A stretch of 64,000 nucleotides of DNA, taken from NCBI GenBank assembly GCA_038373885.1, contig JAWZYV010016944.1, forward strand, positions 1,612,001 to 1,676,000, read 5' to 3'. The stretch is from Cheiracanthium punctorium. Taxonomy: Eukaryota; Arthropoda; Arachnida; Araneae; Cheiracanthiidae. A model generated the notes under the pieces. That model worked only from the letters and a program-made list of their open reading frames with translations. It did no database searches and was not told the DNA's origin. Of the stretch, positions 35,641 through 48,655 are shown piece after piece. A program made the position numbers and the translations under genes. Within the stretch, counting starts at the first letter, position 1. Each line of letters opens with the position of its first letter.

Positions 35641-36432
35641 TAAATTCATAAATTGGCTACGACTGGAGACATAAACGGAAGCGCGGCGCATGAATCTTCT
35701 GCGAAAGCAGTTGGTCGTGCCTTATCACTCACTGAAATGAATTTGTTTTCAGTATTATTACGAGGGAGTTAAATAGTCCCCTCTTTAAACTGGATTAAAA
35801 AAAAAAAAAAAAAAAACGAGTTTTCCTAAATAAACGGGCGACGTCAGTCACCGATTTCAGCACCAATTAAAATCATATATTAATCTTTTTAAAAAATCGT
35901 TAGAGTGGATTCCGAGAAAAAAGGGAATCCACAAAATCAAAAAAAGAAAAAAAAACGGCCTGTATATATAGAGTGTCGCAGTTGGCTGTCGGTTGGTGTC
36001 ACCTGCGTCACTCGTAGAACTGTAGTTCTCCATGATTTGTAAAATAGGAAAACCTGTCTTATGCCCATTCATCTTATTTTGTATGGAAACGTCTGATAGC
36101 GAGAGGATGGACGTTGATTTATTTAAAGAAAGAGAAAAAAAAATGAGAGAATGAAATTCTTTCAGATTTAAAATATGCACTAGCAGGCTATACATTAAAA
36201 TGGTATCATAATCCATCCGTCAGTCCTATTCGTCTTTGTTTTTTCATTAGGTGGAAAATGCATCATAATCCATGCATCCGGCCTATTGCCTTTTTCATTA
36301 CATTGGAAAATATATATTACTATCCGACTCCGGCGACCAGTTGGTTCGCCATCTTAATAAATCTTGTGTTTCTCACCGACTTCCTTGGCACTGAAATATC
36401 TCAGATTCTGAATGGAATTTAAAATTAAGATG
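35641..36432. other. AT-rich DNA; poly-A tract; no recognised gene
   Basis: Poly-A lies at about 35788-35815. A 119-codon minus frame at 35857-36216 has no domain and overlaps repeated sequence. The segment at 36161-36235 recurs at 36741-36815, so an old repeat spans this area. Confidence 0.4.
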
Positions 36433-36440
36433 GTTACAAA

Positions 36441-36593
36441 CAGTGGCGGCCCTAGGGTAAGTGTCTGCCCCTGCTAACGTAAAAAAGGCGCCCCCTTTTA
36501 TGCTTGTATAGTTTTTGAGTTCGGCATGACACCCCTTTGATGCCGGCGTCCCGATGCCATGCTTACCTTGCTTACCGTGTCGGGCCGCCCCTG
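36441..36593 (+). mobile_element. hAT-type MITE (153 bp) with 8-bp TSD
   Basis: It begins CAGTGGCGGCCCTAGGGTAA and ends TACCGTGTCGGGCCGCCCCTG. The duplications are GTTACAAA (36433-36440) and GTTAGAAA (36594-36601), one mismatch. It belongs to the same family as the 103-bp element at 10225, in opposite orientation. Confidence 0.9.
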
Positions 36594-36601
36594 GTTAGAA
36601 A

Positions 36602-37274
36602 AATAAGATGGTTTAATAATAAAAACCTACAAAAAGGTACCAATTATTTTCGTCCTATATTAATTTTGAAGAGTTTCTAGATATATTGGCCGTTATCAAA
36701 AAACGTAAAGGAAAAAAAAGGTAAGAAAATCCGAAACAGTTTCAGATTTTAAATACTCACTAAAGTGCTATATATTAAAAGCGTATCATATCCATGCGTC
36801 TTCCCTATTTTCTTTCCTTATTCCATTAAGTTTGAAAGTGTATCATTACTCACGAGTGTGATTAAACAAAATTAAAATTGATATTTCTAACATCCTCTTT
36901 CTGGGTGTAATGCATTAGAAATAGAAGGGGGGAAAGACGCGCAGAAAAATACGTAATTCGAACTCAATGAAAGTTTCAAAAAAGTATATTTTGTTTGTTT
37001 GTTTATGTAACATGTATTTCGGATTTGTGTGCTGGGCTCGTAATTCGCTTATAAATCCACATCAGAAGGAAAAACTTATTCAGATGATTTTATTTATTAA
37101 AAACTACGTATTCTATAAGTTTGCGCCATCTGTCGAAAGCTTTGTAAAAAAAATGCTCAATTGTATCCCCCCTTTTTTTTGGATAAAAGATAGTTTTTTT
37201 CTTGTATATTACAGGGACAGTGTTTTTTTTTTTTTTTTAATCACGCGATAAAAAGTAGCCTGTTTGTTAATCCA
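36602..37274. other. AT-rich DNA with old direct repeat
   Basis: It holds the second copy (36741-36815) of the segment at 36161-36235. A 94-codon frame at 36967-37251 has no recognised domain and ends in poly-T-coded phenylalanines, so it is not called. Confidence 0.35.
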
Positions 37275-37384
37275 GGACTTGAACTGTCTTTATTCCAAAT
37301 TTAATCCAAATCCGTTAAACCGTTTCAGCGTGAAAGAGTAACAAACATACATACAAACATTGACATTTATAATATTAGTAGGAT
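37275..37384 (+). mobile_element. RTE-like LINE 3' tail fragment
   Basis: The stretch translates as a worn KSNP-type C-terminus (AATCCAAATCCGTTAAACCG). It continues with AACAAACATACATACAAACA and ends ATTTATAATATTAGTAGGAT, a tail typical of arthropod RTE-type LINEs as I remember them. Only the extreme 3' end is recognisable. Confidence 0.45.
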
Positions 37385-37567
37385 AATCCATTCATCGACA
37401 CCCCCCCCCCTATTTTCCTTCCTTGTTTCATTATTTAAAAAAATTGTGTATTGTAATATCTAAGTCGGCCCTTTTATCTTGTTTTTTTCATTATGTTTTA
37501 TGCTAATGAATGTAATAATTAAATAAGTTAATCAGTGTGTAATAATTAAAGTTTTTAAAAATTGCCG

Positions 37568-37745
37568 CAATGAAAGAACAATTCTTAGATCCGGGTTCGA
37601 TTGCCGCCTTGGGATCTTTTGTGTTAACTTGTCCGTCCATTCATAGGGATACGGTAAAGGTTGGCTGCCTACTGAGTGTCCCCAAATAAAATGGCCAGTA
37701 TTTTGGGTTTTAGAAATGACGAATGCGTGATAGGCAAGTGCCTGT
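37568..37745 (+). mobile_element. tRNA-derived SINE, copy 2 (5'-eroded)
   Basis: A B-box-like CCGGGTTCGATTGCC lies at about 37591-37605. The body shares AACTTGTCCGTCC, GGTTGGCTGCC, AATGGCCAGT and GGCAAGTGCC with the SINE at 9460-9665. The A-box region is not clear, so the head is truncated or mutated. Tail: GGGGAAAAAAAAC. Confidence 0.65.
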
Positions 37746-38966
37746 TCTTGGAGGGGAAAAAAAACTTTTAGAGAGTAACAGAAACCAAAATTGTCTTCAT
37801 TATTTGAGGATTAAAAGAAGAAGTGCTAAAAAGAAAATCTCTAAGCAGAATATACATACATTTTCCTTCCTTTCTTCTTTTTTAATATTAGCTCATTTAG
37901 AAAAGCATTATACATTACGTTCTGTGGATGACCGAAATTGGCCGACTCTTGACCGGTAAATGTCAACACATACCAAATACGTAGATGAAAGACCTAATGT
38001 TTGATTATATGTCTACTATATTCGGACTACCACCGATATATGTGAACAAGCACAGATATGCTTTGACGTAGGCTGAAAAGAGAAGCTGAGGTTAACAGAA
38101 ACGCAAAAGCTTAGCATAAATATTCTTATTCTGTTGAGTTTTAGGCCCTAAACATGCATATAAAATGGAACTTTTGCATAACATAAAAACTCAAATTTAA
38201 ATGAAGATATATTTATTCTGTAAATTTTATTTTGACGTTTGTAACCTACTTGACAGAATGAACCATTCTTATAATTTTAACAATCGTATTTGAAAAGTTA
38301 GAAAAATTAACGTTTTTTTACTCGCAGAAAAATAGTGAAAACATTTAACGATTTATTATTTCAAGTAACTAAAAAATAAAAATAATTTTATTACATTTAT
38401 TGCAGATACCCATACCCTAAATCGACTCCTTTAGAATATTTTAGTAGTTTTAAGACAGAATAATAACTATTTCAGTTAGGATGTTTTACGATAAAGCAAA
38501 ATCTTATAAAAATCATTTGGGGGGAGGGGAAGCAGAAAATAAATATCAGTCCTTACCTATGAGATGACTATTATGAAAATTCGTTTCATTGAATTTCTAA
38601 GAAAGACAGCAGCAAAATTCAAACTAATTTCGAAATTAAAACATTCAGATTTAATATTAAGCCAAAAAGAGAAAATTGGATATTTGTCTAAAATTTGCGC
38701 ATTTTAAAGGTAGGTAGGCACCTTAAAAAATTAAATCTTAAAAAATTCAATATTTTTAAAAACTTATTTATGGCTTATTATATATTTTATGGTTTATTTT
38801 TAAAAATGATTGTCATTATTTGAAAATGACAAATATTTAAAAACAATTAATAATTTAAGTTATTTAAGAAAATAGGGAGAGAGAGAGAGAGCTGATTTGG
38901 CTGTATAACCATGAACATGTAGTAAAACTGAACATCTAACAAGTAGTTGAATTGAACTTCAAGCTA
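37746..38966. other. AT-rich DNA without a recognised gene
   Basis: No supported gene. An AG dinucleotide run lies at about 38876-38892, about 75 bp before the Helitron start. Confidence 0.4.
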
Positions 38967-38967
38967 A

Positions 38968-39092
38968 TCTATATAAATAAAATTAGACTTTTGTCTGTAC
39001 ATTTCTTGGAATTCAAAAATTTTGCGATTTCTATCCGTTTCAAGCACCCGGGAATCCGATTCGACCCTCAAAAAAAAGTTATTCTGTCTGTC

Positions 39093-39125
<33 letters not shown>

Positions 39126-40608
39126 GTGACGCTTTTTTTGTTTAAGCATCACGTAAAAACGACTGAAGCGAATGATGTGAAATTTGGTGTCATGATAGGT
39201 GGTCACTCAACTTAAAACATAGGCGTCGAATTTTTAAAAAATCTTGAATAGATTTTCAGATTTTGCGAAAATCGTTTCAAACTGCGTAAATTTGTGTTCA
39301 AGCATCACGTAAAAACGACTGAAGCGAATGATATGAAATTGGGTGTCGTGATAGGTGGTCACTCAACTTAAAACATAGGCGTCCAATTTTTAAAAAATCC
39401 TGATTGGATTTTGAGATTTTGCGAAAATCCTTTCAAACTGCGTAAATTTGTGTTCAAGCATCACGTAAAAACGACTGAAGCGAATGATATGAAATTGAGT
39501 GTCATGATAGGTAGTCACTCAACTTAAAACATACGCGTCGAATTTTTTAAAAATCTTGATTGGATTTTGAGATTTTGCGAAAATCCTTTCAAACTGCGTA
39601 AATTTGTGTTCGAGCATCACGTAAAAACGACTGAAGCGAATGATATGAAATTGGGTGTCATGATAGGTGCTCACTCAACGTAAAACATAGGCGTCGAATT
39701 AAAAAAAAAAATCTTGACTAGATTTTGAGATTTTGCGAAAATCATTTCAAACTGCGTAAATTTGTGTTCGCACATCACGTAATAACTGCAAAGGTGAAAA
39801 AATGATATTTGGTGAAATGATAGGTGGTCACTCACCTTAAACTATAAGCATCTAATTAAAAAAAAATTTATCAGATTTCGAGATTTTGCGAAAATCGTTT
39901 AAAACTGAGTGAATCTTTGTTCCCGCATTAAGTAATAATGACTAAAGCGAATGATATGAAATTTGGTCACATGATAGATGGTTGCTCAACATAAACTACA
40001 GAAGTCCAATTTTTTAAACATTTTTATTAGATTTTGAGATTTTGTGAAAATTCTCTCAAAATACGTTCAATAATGATTTCTTCAAACTTCAAGTAATAAC
40101 GACTAATACGAATGATACGAAATTTAGTGATATGATAGGTAGTTGCTAATCTTAATTTATAGGCGTTGAATTTTAAAAATATTTTGATTACATTTTGAGA
40201 TTTTGCGAAAATCGTTTTAAAATGCTGAAAATTGTTCCAGCATTACGAAATAAAGACTGCAGGGAATGAAACGAATTTGGGTGACATGGTAGGTTGTCAC
40301 TCAACTTAAATTCTAGGCTTCCAATTTTTCAAAATGTTGATTAAATTTTGAGATTTTGCGAAAATTATTTCAGTATGTGTAAATATTCATTCGCGCATCC
40401 CATAATTACGACTAAAGCGAATCAAATGGTATTACTTAGTGACTCTCTAACCTGTAATATTTTAACAATACATAAAAATTATAACTTCGCTTTCTTTACT
40501 TTGGCAACATACTACATTCATTCTGTGTACTCCTACAATGCTGACGAAAGTTCTTGCTTTTTGGAAATTTGCATTCACTAACCCGTCGAGGACGGGTACT
40601 TCAGCTAG
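38968..40608 (+). mobile_element. Non-autonomous Helitron, copy 2 (intact ends)
   Basis: It starts TC then TATATAAATAAAATTAGAC after host A (38967). It ends with hairpin ACCCGTC-GAG-GACGGGT (40581-40597), ACTTCAG and CTAG (40605-40608), followed by host T. Nine degenerate tandem units fill the body; the marker CATCACGTAA falls at 39147, 39303, 39459 and 39615 (156-bp steps), then about 39773 onwards with more drift. Near the 5' end CATTCTGT is present in four tandem copies where copy 1 has one. No replicase is encoded, so it depends on an autonomous relative. Confidence 0.92.
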
Positions 40609-41975
40609 TAACAGAAATAAAACAATAATCTCGCGAAACGATTTGTCAAACGACTGCACAACTAGCAGTTAAGTAAAATACAATGTTGAAAAATAATAAC
40701 CCTCAAAAGGGGAAAAAATAAATACAGTCTTGTTATCTTTAAAAATTTCATTACCTTTGTTGTCAAGAATGTAAGACAGCCTAATAAATTAAATATTTTA
40801 CAATATCGTTAACTGTCACTGATAAGAAATATGACATGCGGATGAAGATTCTATCTCCTGTGAAATCAAAAGGAAGAAGCTGTCATTTACAGACTTTACG
40901 TACACTCATTCACGTCAATTTTCTCTTCTCCATCTGTATTACAGAATACGTGTTTTCGCAGACATACGAAGAAATGGGATTCTTTTTCTATCTTCTAACA
41001 GCAAGAGAATTTTTGAAAATAAAATAAATGTAATAGAACATTTTTTTCTGCCTTAAGAGAGATAAGGGATGATTTTACGTAAACTTATAAATATACCAGA
41101 TAAACATAGCCTAAAAATTGGTTATTTATTTACTTTTATTTTTATTGTACATCTCTTAAATGTTACAGTAAAATGAATTCATAAAACCCATCTTGAATCA
41201 AACTATTTTTTTCACACTGAAAGAGAATAAACAAAAATGTATCGCTTTCAATTGTTTTGATTGATATTGCTTAAAAATGTTTTAATTTTCTCCGTAATCC
41301 AGCCCTCTAATGTAATGTTCAACTTATAAAATATGTAATTTTTTTTTACTTTAATATTACTATGTTCCCGGTTTAAAACTGTGACGGTTTTAAATTTCAC
41401 AAACTAACCTAAGCCCATATTCCATCTAACAAAGCATTTGCTTACTTCGGGCTGCCTTATATTCTGAAAAACACTGCTCAAAGAAAATGGGTAATATTAT
41501 GCATATTTTATAATTTATATACAACATTTCAGACTTTAAGGATATTTAGAACACGCACTTATTAAGTATTTTCTTTTCTAACTTTCACAGATACTTCAAT
41601 GCGTATAATGAATAAAAATGTTGATCTTCTATCTACATATTCAAGGCATATAAATTCAAGAAAATAGTTTCAATTTATCTAAGCATCTTCTAGTTTAATG
41701 CAAAATTTATGACTTAATCAAGATTTGTCTGCTTGGTTAGTTGGAGTTACTTCTAAAGTGCTAACACCACCGTAATATTAAAAGGTTATGATATAAATGG
41801 CATAAAGTTTACAATATTTCTTAAACCTTAAATTGAAAAACACTTGCAGGAGTCTCTTTCTGGGTGTGTAGTGTTATGGCAAAGCTATCTGCGAAAAATG
41901 AGGGTTCCCGTGGTCGAAACACTTGGGTACTAACGTTACATCTGGAGAAAACAGGAGTCTCTTTAAAAGTTAATT
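40609..41975. other. AT-rich DNA without a recognised gene
   Basis: No supported gene; a 63-codon frame at 40836-41027 has no recognised similarity. Confidence 0.4.
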
Positions 41976-41979
41976 TTAA

Positions 41980-42230
41980 CACTAGTCATTTTGAGTCATT
42001 TGACATTGAACATAACTGAGTCATTTTGACAATTTTCCTAATATCTCATGCTTCATTTCAATAACGCCGCAGCTCAATTTTCTATACTTTTCCTAAAATT
42101 CTACCATATATTAAAGCATATTGTGAAAAATTATTACATTTCTATGTTAATTAGTATAATAAATAATTATAGAAATACCTAAAACAGCCAACAAGGGTGA
42201 TTTTGACCCTCCTCTCCGAATGTTCTAGTG
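41980..42230. mobile_element. piggyBac-like MITE (251 bp)
   Basis: The left end is TTAA followed by CACTAGTCATTTTGAGTC. The right end mirrors it (AATGTTCTAGTG) and is followed by TTGA, one change from TTAA. GGGTGATTTTGACCCTCC just inside the right end is partly palindromic. TTAA target plus CACTAG ends is typical of piggyBac-derived MITEs. No coding sequence. Confidence 0.6.
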
Positions 42231-45200
42231 TTGAAAAATGTCTATCTTCAAAAACAGACATCAAGGAGACTGGAACCAACATATAACTTTACCATTTTCA
42301 GCTCAACACGTTCTTAGGGAGTTATTGATAGCGACGTACTACTGTTCAATTCAAGCAATATCATAAACCAATGGTTTTCGTTTTTCAACAGAATGACAAC
42401 TTAAGATATGATATTTTATTATGATCCTAAAAAAATGCAAAATTGTTTTATTTCCAAAATTTTTAGTTTACTCCTACACTTGCTCGTACAGCGTATCTTT
42501 TGAAAAATTTGTTCAGCTGTTTGTGAAAACAGTTTCGAAAGATAAAAAGATATGCTGCTATACTTTTATGTTTACATATGAGACTTTTTTTACGATAGTA
42601 GTATATGTTTCTAAAAAAGGCCATTCAAATTTGTATAAAATGATCAGTAACACACTTTCCTCCTCCAAAAGAATGGATTTTTTTGAAAAACGCTCAAACA
42701 TGGGTATACATTAAATATTTATGTAACATTTTACACAGCAGGCAAAAAAACTACGTTTATTCACTTACATAGGTAAAATGATATCTTTATTTTTTATATA
42801 AACATAGATATTGAATTTTGAAACGCAATTTGACAGAGAAGCATCAGAATAGAAGCAAATTAAAAATGCATTATACAGCTGACATCAAATTTCGGGAATG
42901 TCTGCCGCTTCTGAAATAAAAAATTGAAAAATAACGTCTTTTGTAGTCTGGAATGAGTACACTTCATCTGGCAAAAGAATAAAGCTGAAATATAATGGAG
43001 ACTAGAATAACCCTGGAAATGTTTAATACACGAATGACGAAATGACAGCTGAAGTATATATATTTAGCAACGGCTGAAGAGACTGCTTTAAAATGTATCC
43101 GTGGGCATTCCATTAAATGTAAAAGTTGAAATACCATGAAATGTGTTTCTTATGGGAACTATTCACTTAGCAAATGAAGGGTTTCATTCAACATTTTTAC
43201 TGTAGTAATGTCTGAAAATGCAAATATATTTTCATATATTTATTTTTACAGAGTCCAGCTCCTTTTGAAAATTTCCCCTAGCAGCTCTTGTAATTATAAC
43301 AAAAAAATAAAAAATAAAATCACCTCAAAGTAAAATTAACAATATATTTTTCAGCTGTGTTAAAATACTATACAATGTAACAAAAATACACTATAAAATT
43401 GGTGCTAACTCTATCGTGTACCGGCTTTACTTTATTATTTGCTAACTGAAAAACAAAAAATTACCTAGAGCACAAGCATACTATACCACTTCTCCGCCAT
43501 CTGGAAAATTTTATTTATCTTTCATAAATTTATAAATGCGGCATTGTTTTTCTATATTGTTAGCTATTTAAGTGTGAATTAACTGTAACTTATATGATCA
43601 TAACTCCATGATATGAAATTCATACCTCTAACCTGAAAACTTACACCTGCTGCAGGGAACATTGAACAGGGGAGAAAAAATGCTCAGAATACAAAACTGT
43701 GCTTGTGCGAGAAAAAATACAAAAGCATAACCGCCCAGACAACGCACTGGAGATAAAATCTGAAAGCCAAGAATGAGATATCAGAGGAACAATTGGACTG
43801 ATTTATATTACGGATGTAACATAAATATGACATAACTCCAGTCAAAGTTTTACTGCAACGCTTAAAATATAAAATCTTATGGCTGCATAACATCTCTATT
43901 CCAAGAATGAAACTGCATTTTAGACGCAAGAAATAAATCGCTTAGTCTCTCTTTTTTTAAACAACGCCCTTTTATTCAAACACTTTCATAGAAAAAAATG
44001 AACGAAATTATCATATTCATAATGTTAATAATGAAAAATATGTATAAAGAATATGCATTTAAGTCAGAGTGAAAAACGAGTGCTGTCAGTAAGATTAAAA
44101 TATGTGAGGAAGTGCGTATAAGAATATCGTTTATGAGATTTATTTTATTACATTTTTTTAGAATAAAAGTTCAGAAGATTTTTGAACGTTAAACTTTCTC
44201 TTCAAATAGATAACATTCTCGTCATATTTTTCTTGGCAGAATTGTTTTAAAGAATACTCTAAATCAGTAATTTTTTAAAATTTCATAAACTTTTTTACAG
44301 GGACTGAATTCCTATGTAATATTATTATTTTCATAGACATATTTTGTAGGGTGGAATTCACTGAGTCATCCACTAAATGCATGGTGTAGAAAAGCGTTGT
44401 ACTTATAATTAAGGCCGATGAGAATGAAAATTCTATCTCAATTTTTTTTTTAAATATTCTTAAAAATCAGATGGAATAATCTTTAAACATACAGAATAAG
44501 TTAAAAAAATAAAAGTTTTTTGACTGAGTTCTCTAAATATAGACTACAAACTTTTAATCAAACTTTTGCTGCATTTAAAGCAAAACTTCCATGAGTTCAA
44601 CGGGGTGAATAAAAGCATATCTACTGTTGACAATTCTCAACAAAGGCAATTACGAATTTTAGAAAAGAAAAGGACGAAAAAGTTTAAGCATGTATGCTTC
44701 ATATGTAAATGCCTTACATATGAAATTAAAAAATTCTATGAAAGAAGACGTGAATTTTATTCAGACTAACCAGTTACAGACGCCTTTATTCATGGCAAAA
44801 TAAAATGTAGGTTTCAGATGTAAGATTTTCAACAATTTACATTTCCTGAATTTGAAAAGCACGTAACATCTGATAAATTTCAGATTCGGTTTAATGTACA
44901 ATATAAATGCAAATTCAAGTGCAGAATAAATATTTTACGAAACTTGGTCTGAATTTTAAACCCAGTTAAATTCACAGATTTGAAATTTATTTCGTCAGCG
45001 ACATTGCATTCAATAATAATGTATTCTATTCAATATCATACAATCAACTGAAAAAGCGGATAAATTATCAGAAAGATTGTTTTACTGCGTCTCACAAATA
45101 GAATATTGCTGTCCCTCACCTGAAAGTAACAACTGAACAACAAACCTTGTAATATGAAGAGCTTTAAAAGGATTCGATTGATTATCTTTATTAATTTATT

Positions 45201-46187
45201 TTTAAGGAAGAGCCTATTACGGAAAATTCGCTTTGGATAGTCACTAACGTTTATAAATCAAATTTTTAGAGATAAATCAGTTTTACCAACATAAATTTCT
45301 AATACAATGTTGTCTCTTATACAAAGCTACTGAAATAAGCTTAAAATTAATTACTCGGTCATTTAAAATAAAATTCATCTTGTACATTAGTAACAAATTC
45401 TCACACTCTTATCTTAGACTCCATTACATGACACTTCTTGAATGTCATAAGAAATCGGTCAAACAAAATTTTAAAAATAAATTGTGTTATCAAAAACATC
45501 CGAACATGTTGGAATTCAGACTTTTTTCCAAACATCTGGAAAAATAATTGGTGATCTTTTATTATCTTCGATGATGAGTCGAATTGTTTGAATTAACACT
45601 GCAGGATTCAGTTGGAAGATCCCCAAGATGTTGAAAAAGAAATTTTGTTATAATCCCTTAGATGTTGCCTACGAAAACGTTATTCAAATATTTTTGAAAA
45701 ACATTTACATGTAAATTGTTAAAACAATCGATAGTTTGATTGTAACGGAGACTAAAGAAAGCACACTATCGTCACCATTAGAGATCATGTGCAGCTGTTG
45801 ACGGTTGAAATGACAATTTATGTTAAAAATCCGTAGTAAAGTAACAGGGTCTAATGAAAACTATTATAATCGTGTATTACTTAGGTTATTGTATAAAAAA
45901 GCGTCAACTAAATTTTTAATTTTTTTTATACTTCTGATTAAATGATTTAATCTAACTGTGTAATGTTATAGATCTGCAATTCCATAGTGATAATCTGGTG
46001 CATGAAAAGTGTTTTTGAGATCCTACTTCCATTGTGAAAAGTATTTGTTTCTTTTATCCCCCTGCTTCTATGGTCGAAGCAGTAAACAAACACCCTGATC
46101 TCTATCTATAGGTCTGGTATTAAACTTGCCTGTGTGTTTTTGTGGCTAGTAGTTCGATGCCCTTATATATTTTACAGTTTCATGTAG
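42231..46187. other. Long AT-rich stretch without a recognised gene
   Basis: No supported gene over nearly 4 kb. The longest frames (97 codons at 42421-42714, 81 at 43684-43929) lack recognisable motifs and are AT-biased like their surroundings. Confidence 0.45.
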
Positions 46188-46195
46188 CACAATTC

Positions 46196-46356
46196 CAAGG
46201 CCGTACCCAGGAGGTGGTCTAGCGGGTCCGGTCCCCTCGCTCCCCGCAATGTATAATTTTGTTAACAAAATAATAATTATAAGGTCTTTTTGTGAAAAAT
46301 TCAGCCTTTTTCACCGTTTGGTCCCCCTCCGAAATTTTTTTCTGATCACCGCCATG
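46196..46356. mobile_element. hAT-type MITE (161 bp) with 8-bp TSD
   Basis: It begins CAAGGCCGTACCCAGGAGG and ends CTGATCACCGCCATG. The duplications are CACAATTC (46188-46195) and CGCAATTC (46357-46364), one mismatch. A mirrored G-rich and C-rich stretch follows the ends, as in related elements here. Confidence 0.75.
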
Positions 46357-46364
46357 CGCAATTC

Positions 46365-48655
46365 CATTACAATGATATCGAAACTTATGGCATCTTTATA
46401 CGAAAATTATTATTCAGATCTGCTAAGAGATAAGGAACGGAAGTGCTTAAAGCCTCAACTAAGTAGCCAGACCGCAAGTCCGTTAGGAACCGCAAAATTT
46501 CAAGAATGGTTGCTAAGCAATCAATAGAGTGAGTAAGATAAAACACCTGAGGTCGTTTTTAGAAACACGTGTCTGGGTTTTCCATGCTACACATTTCCCC
46601 CTTTTTTTATCATTCTTACGTCTTACATTTCTGAATTGTGTGCATTGACCTCTGGAATTTCGTGATATTTAGCAATTGAAGTAAGCTATGTATGCTATTA
46701 TAAGAAGCTATTTGCTATTACATCGAGTGAGTAATTCATCGTCTCTTGCAAGCAATATCAAATGAGAATGAGATGATACGAAATATCGTGAAAAATGACG
46801 TTAAGAATAAGAAACCTCAATTTTAATAGTATAGTGACTGTGGCGGCCTAGTCATCCGTTAAATTTCTACGTGAGATAACTTTCCAGTGTTGAAATTTAA
46901 GATAAAACTTTTGTCAACCAACACACTGACAATGTTTGTTTTTTTGTTTGTTTGGTTGGTTTTTTTTAATTATTTATTTATTTTGCGGGCGCGCGCTCGT
47001 GTGTGCTTGTTTTGTGTGTGTGCGTGTATTTCCGATAGCTAGGTAAGGTTTTCCAAGTGTTTCAGTGAAATTAAACTTCAAAGTGGAGTTGGTCAGTAAG
47101 AATTATTTTCAGTTAAACACTCATTTTCGATGCTCAATGCTCTTTCTCTACAGTCAGATTGCGGCTACCTTAGACTAGAATCAAATAGTGGTGGAAATTC
47201 TATTCATTCTGATCTAGTTATTATTATTGGAATCATAATTATGGTGAAACCAAAATAGAGATGATAGTAGCCTGTTATATATATAAGTATATGTTGAAAC
47301 GTTCAACTTATCTTTATACTGTGCACTTTTTAAATGTTATTAATAAAAGAAGGGATATGGACATATAAGTGTGTGTGTGTGTGTCAGTAGCCTTACAAAC
47401 AGTAGCGAGCAGATCCATCGATTTCCGAAGGAAATTCTAAATATAAAACTATCACATGCAGTTCACAGCGAACTTCCCAAAACCTTGTCTGTAAAATAAT
47501 TCAAAAACATGTTCTATGAATGTCCTGTCAGTTTTACACAATATTTTATTAATTTTTGGTCAATAATTTTTCACACAATAAACGATAATAAATCTCAACA
47601 GAAACGATCATTATATCATCGGATAGACAAGGAAAAGCTTTAGTTTTGTTTAATTTACTTGCTGGTGAAAAAGTTGCATTAGTGGCTGTAGAAGAAACGA
47701 CTTTATAGAAATATAGTTTATATGCAGACTGAAAAAATTTAAGCTAATAGCTGTAAATTAAATTTTATTAGCAGAAATTATACCTTGCAAAATAAGGATT
47801 ATTTAGTACATATTAAAACTAATCAAATCGCACTACTTCACTTTCTTTGTGCCAAACATGAAAGATACCAGTCTGCATACTGAAAAATCTTTAATGGTTA
47901 TGGTTCATATTTCCGTGAAACTAATTAAAACTTCTAACAGTCGAGAAGTTAGCGGAATTTTAATAGCTGCATGCGCCATGCGGTAGGCAGAAACACTTTA
48001 TTGCCCACTTTTACTTTCACTTCATTCATTCATTTTTATTTCTTCATTTGCCTCACTATTACTATTAACGATTACCTTCCTAGAAAAAATATCTCTATTC
48101 ATATTTAGGCGTCTCAATACAAAGTCAAATATTCTATTTTACATTTTGCCAATTTCTATTCCCCCCTTTTCTTATGTACAGCAGATAAAATTACTTTTTT
48201 TTCACATTATCATCTTAGTCATCTATTTTATACCTCAAAACTTTTTTTAAACGAAAATTACATGTATGGAATTTCCGAATCAAAACGTGCGTATATACAA
48301 TGAGTTTGTTCCTCCATCAAAGATTTCCCTCTGATGGCGAAACTGCACTCTATTTATTAAACTTGGCGGTGAGTCACGCGGTGAGTGTATAGAGCCCGGG
48401 TGCTTTGATCCTCTCTCGGGGTACTGAAAAAAGAAAAAAAACCGCTGGTGGGTGCTGCTGGCGAGGATTATACGATTCTCAATAACTGTATGATCTCACT
48501 GAAAATTGGAAGCGAAGACTGAAATTTCGGAACCAAATGTGACAGGTTTGGTTGAAGGTATTCTAAAACGTTGAGATGAAGACTTAAGAAAAAAATTGTG
48601 GGCTTATGTAAAAGAAAATGAGTGGAAACGCATTATCCCCATATCAATTATTCAA
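46365..48655. other. AT-rich DNA; simple repeats; no recognised gene
   Basis: No supported gene. A GTTT/GGTT-rich run lies at about 46936-46968, a GC/GT-rich run at 46985-47025, and a GT microsatellite at about 47369-47384. A less AT-rich patch at 48340-48470 contains GGTGAGT strings that look like splice donors, but no exon can be built. Confidence 0.4.

Noticed and set aside
35857..36216. 119-codon minus-strand frame with hydrophobic stretches
   Set aside because: It is AT-driven, overlaps an old direct repeat and shows no recognised domain.
48340..48480. Host exon with GGTGAGT donors
   Set aside because: No open frame, acceptor or partner exon supports it.
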